The notes under the pieces were generated by a model, which searched no databases, was not told the origin of the DNA, and saw nothing but the letters and a program-made list of their open reading frames with translations. From the NCBI GenBank assembly GCA_934247855.1, contig CAKQKA010000099.1:1-5530 (forward strand): DNA of 5,530 bases, written 5' to 3'. Every line of letters begins with the position of its first letter. The stretch's first letter is position 1. Shown here in pieces: positions 5,159 through 5,530 of this stretch. A program made the position numbers and the translations under genes. Source of the stretch: an uncultured Clostridia bacterium (GTDB lineage Bacteria > Bacillota > Clostridia > Christensenellales > Borkfalkiaceae).

Positions 5159-5530
5159 CAGAATTTTTCGTGTACTCCCGTTTCGTTAAATTTGGTCCAT
5201 TCGGCGACGTTTACGGCGTGGTCGCCTATCCTTTCAAGGTATTTAGCCACCATCATCAGTTCGATCGCCTGATCGCCGTTCGCGCCGTCCTGTTTTATAA
5301 GCTCGATAAGTTCGTTTTTTACGGTTAAAAACAATTCGTCCATTTTGTCGTCAAGCGCAATCACTTCGTCGGCAAGAGGTTCGTTGTTTTCGATAAACGA
5401 ATTTACGCTTTCACGCACCATTTTCATAGCAAGATTGCCCATCGCCGTGATATGCTCTAATTTTTTGATATACCTGTCGCCGGGCATGGTGTAGACGATA
5501 TCGCCGATATCGCTCGCCTGATCGCCGAAC
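5158..5530 (-). CDS. phoU: PhoU, phosphate transport/signalling regulator (3' part)
   Basis: The frame is open to the window edge, so the gene starts outside; the visible 123 residues are the C-terminal part of a protein normally about 215-220 residues long. The methionine at 5485-5487 is internal, because the residues before it (FGDQASDIGDIVYT) continue the PhoU fold. The second PhoU repeat is visible, with the signature ELMMVAKYLERIGDHAVNVAEW, whose acidic E-x-x-x-D residues bind a metal cluster in known PhoU structures. PhoU proteins bridge the Pst phosphate transporter and PhoR and damp phosphate-starvation signalling. A pst operon would be expected upstream, beyond the window. It overlaps phoB by one base. 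Confidence 0.93.
   Translation of the reverse strand, partial: FGDQASDIGDIVYTMPGDRYIKKLEHITAMGNLAMKMVRESVNSFIENNEPLADEVIALDDKMDELFLTVKNELIELIKQDGANGDQAIELMMVAKYLERIGDHAVNVAEWTKFNETGVHEKF

Noticed and set aside
5485..5487. Treating this methionine as the phoU start
   Set aside because: The frame stays open to the window edge, and the residues before it fit PhoU, so the gene is cut by the window.

Overview
The window looks like a chromosomal segment of a low-to-moderate GC member of the Bacillota, probably an uncultured clostridial (gut-type) lineage. This is inferred from a perfect sigma-A promoter, GGAGG ribosome binding sites, two short lipoproteins with Gram-positive-style signal peptides, a PhoU-PhoB-PhoR block with a PAS-containing kinase, and a pyridoxamine-kinase sequence of the kind common in gut Firmicutes. 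Every convincing gene reads on the minus strand.

Right part (about 1890-5530), in transcription order: the 3' part of phoU, phoB (response regulator), phoR (histidine kinase), a pyridoxal/pyridoxamine kinase, and a strong hairpin terminator at 1893-1939. The genes overlap by 1 nt (TGATG) and 4 nt (ATGA), and the kinase gene follows after 8 nt. No strong Shine-Dalgarno site precedes phoB, phoR or the kinase gene, so the block reads as one translationally coupled operon. PhoR and PhoB would sense and transmit phosphate status, PhoU would link the Pst transporter to PhoR, and the vitamin B6 kinase is an unexpected last gene.

Middle part (about 705-1861): a two-gene operon of small lipoproteins of unknown function. 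It is driven by a textbook promoter (TTGACA, 17 nt, TATAAT) whose spacer is itself a palindrome, and it ends in a long hairpin at 705-754.

Left part (1 to about 704): an IS200-type insertion sequence carrying only tnpA, an intact HUH/Y1 transposase. It lies just beyond the lipoprotein terminator, and its right end is at or before the window start. This is the most rewarding part. The roughly 150 nt around the tnpA start hold a left-end terminator, an anti-Shine-Dalgarno helix, a 16-bp helix between the leader and codons 8-13 that crosses it, and a predicted antisense RNA of about 93 nt with its own promoter and terminator. There is also a 23-bp leader-to-3'-region complementarity whose mismatches are all G.U wobbles on the mRNA strand only. 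Several of these parallel what is known for Salmonella IS200. The crossing helices and the 5'-3' complementarity are the parts I cannot match to a described element.
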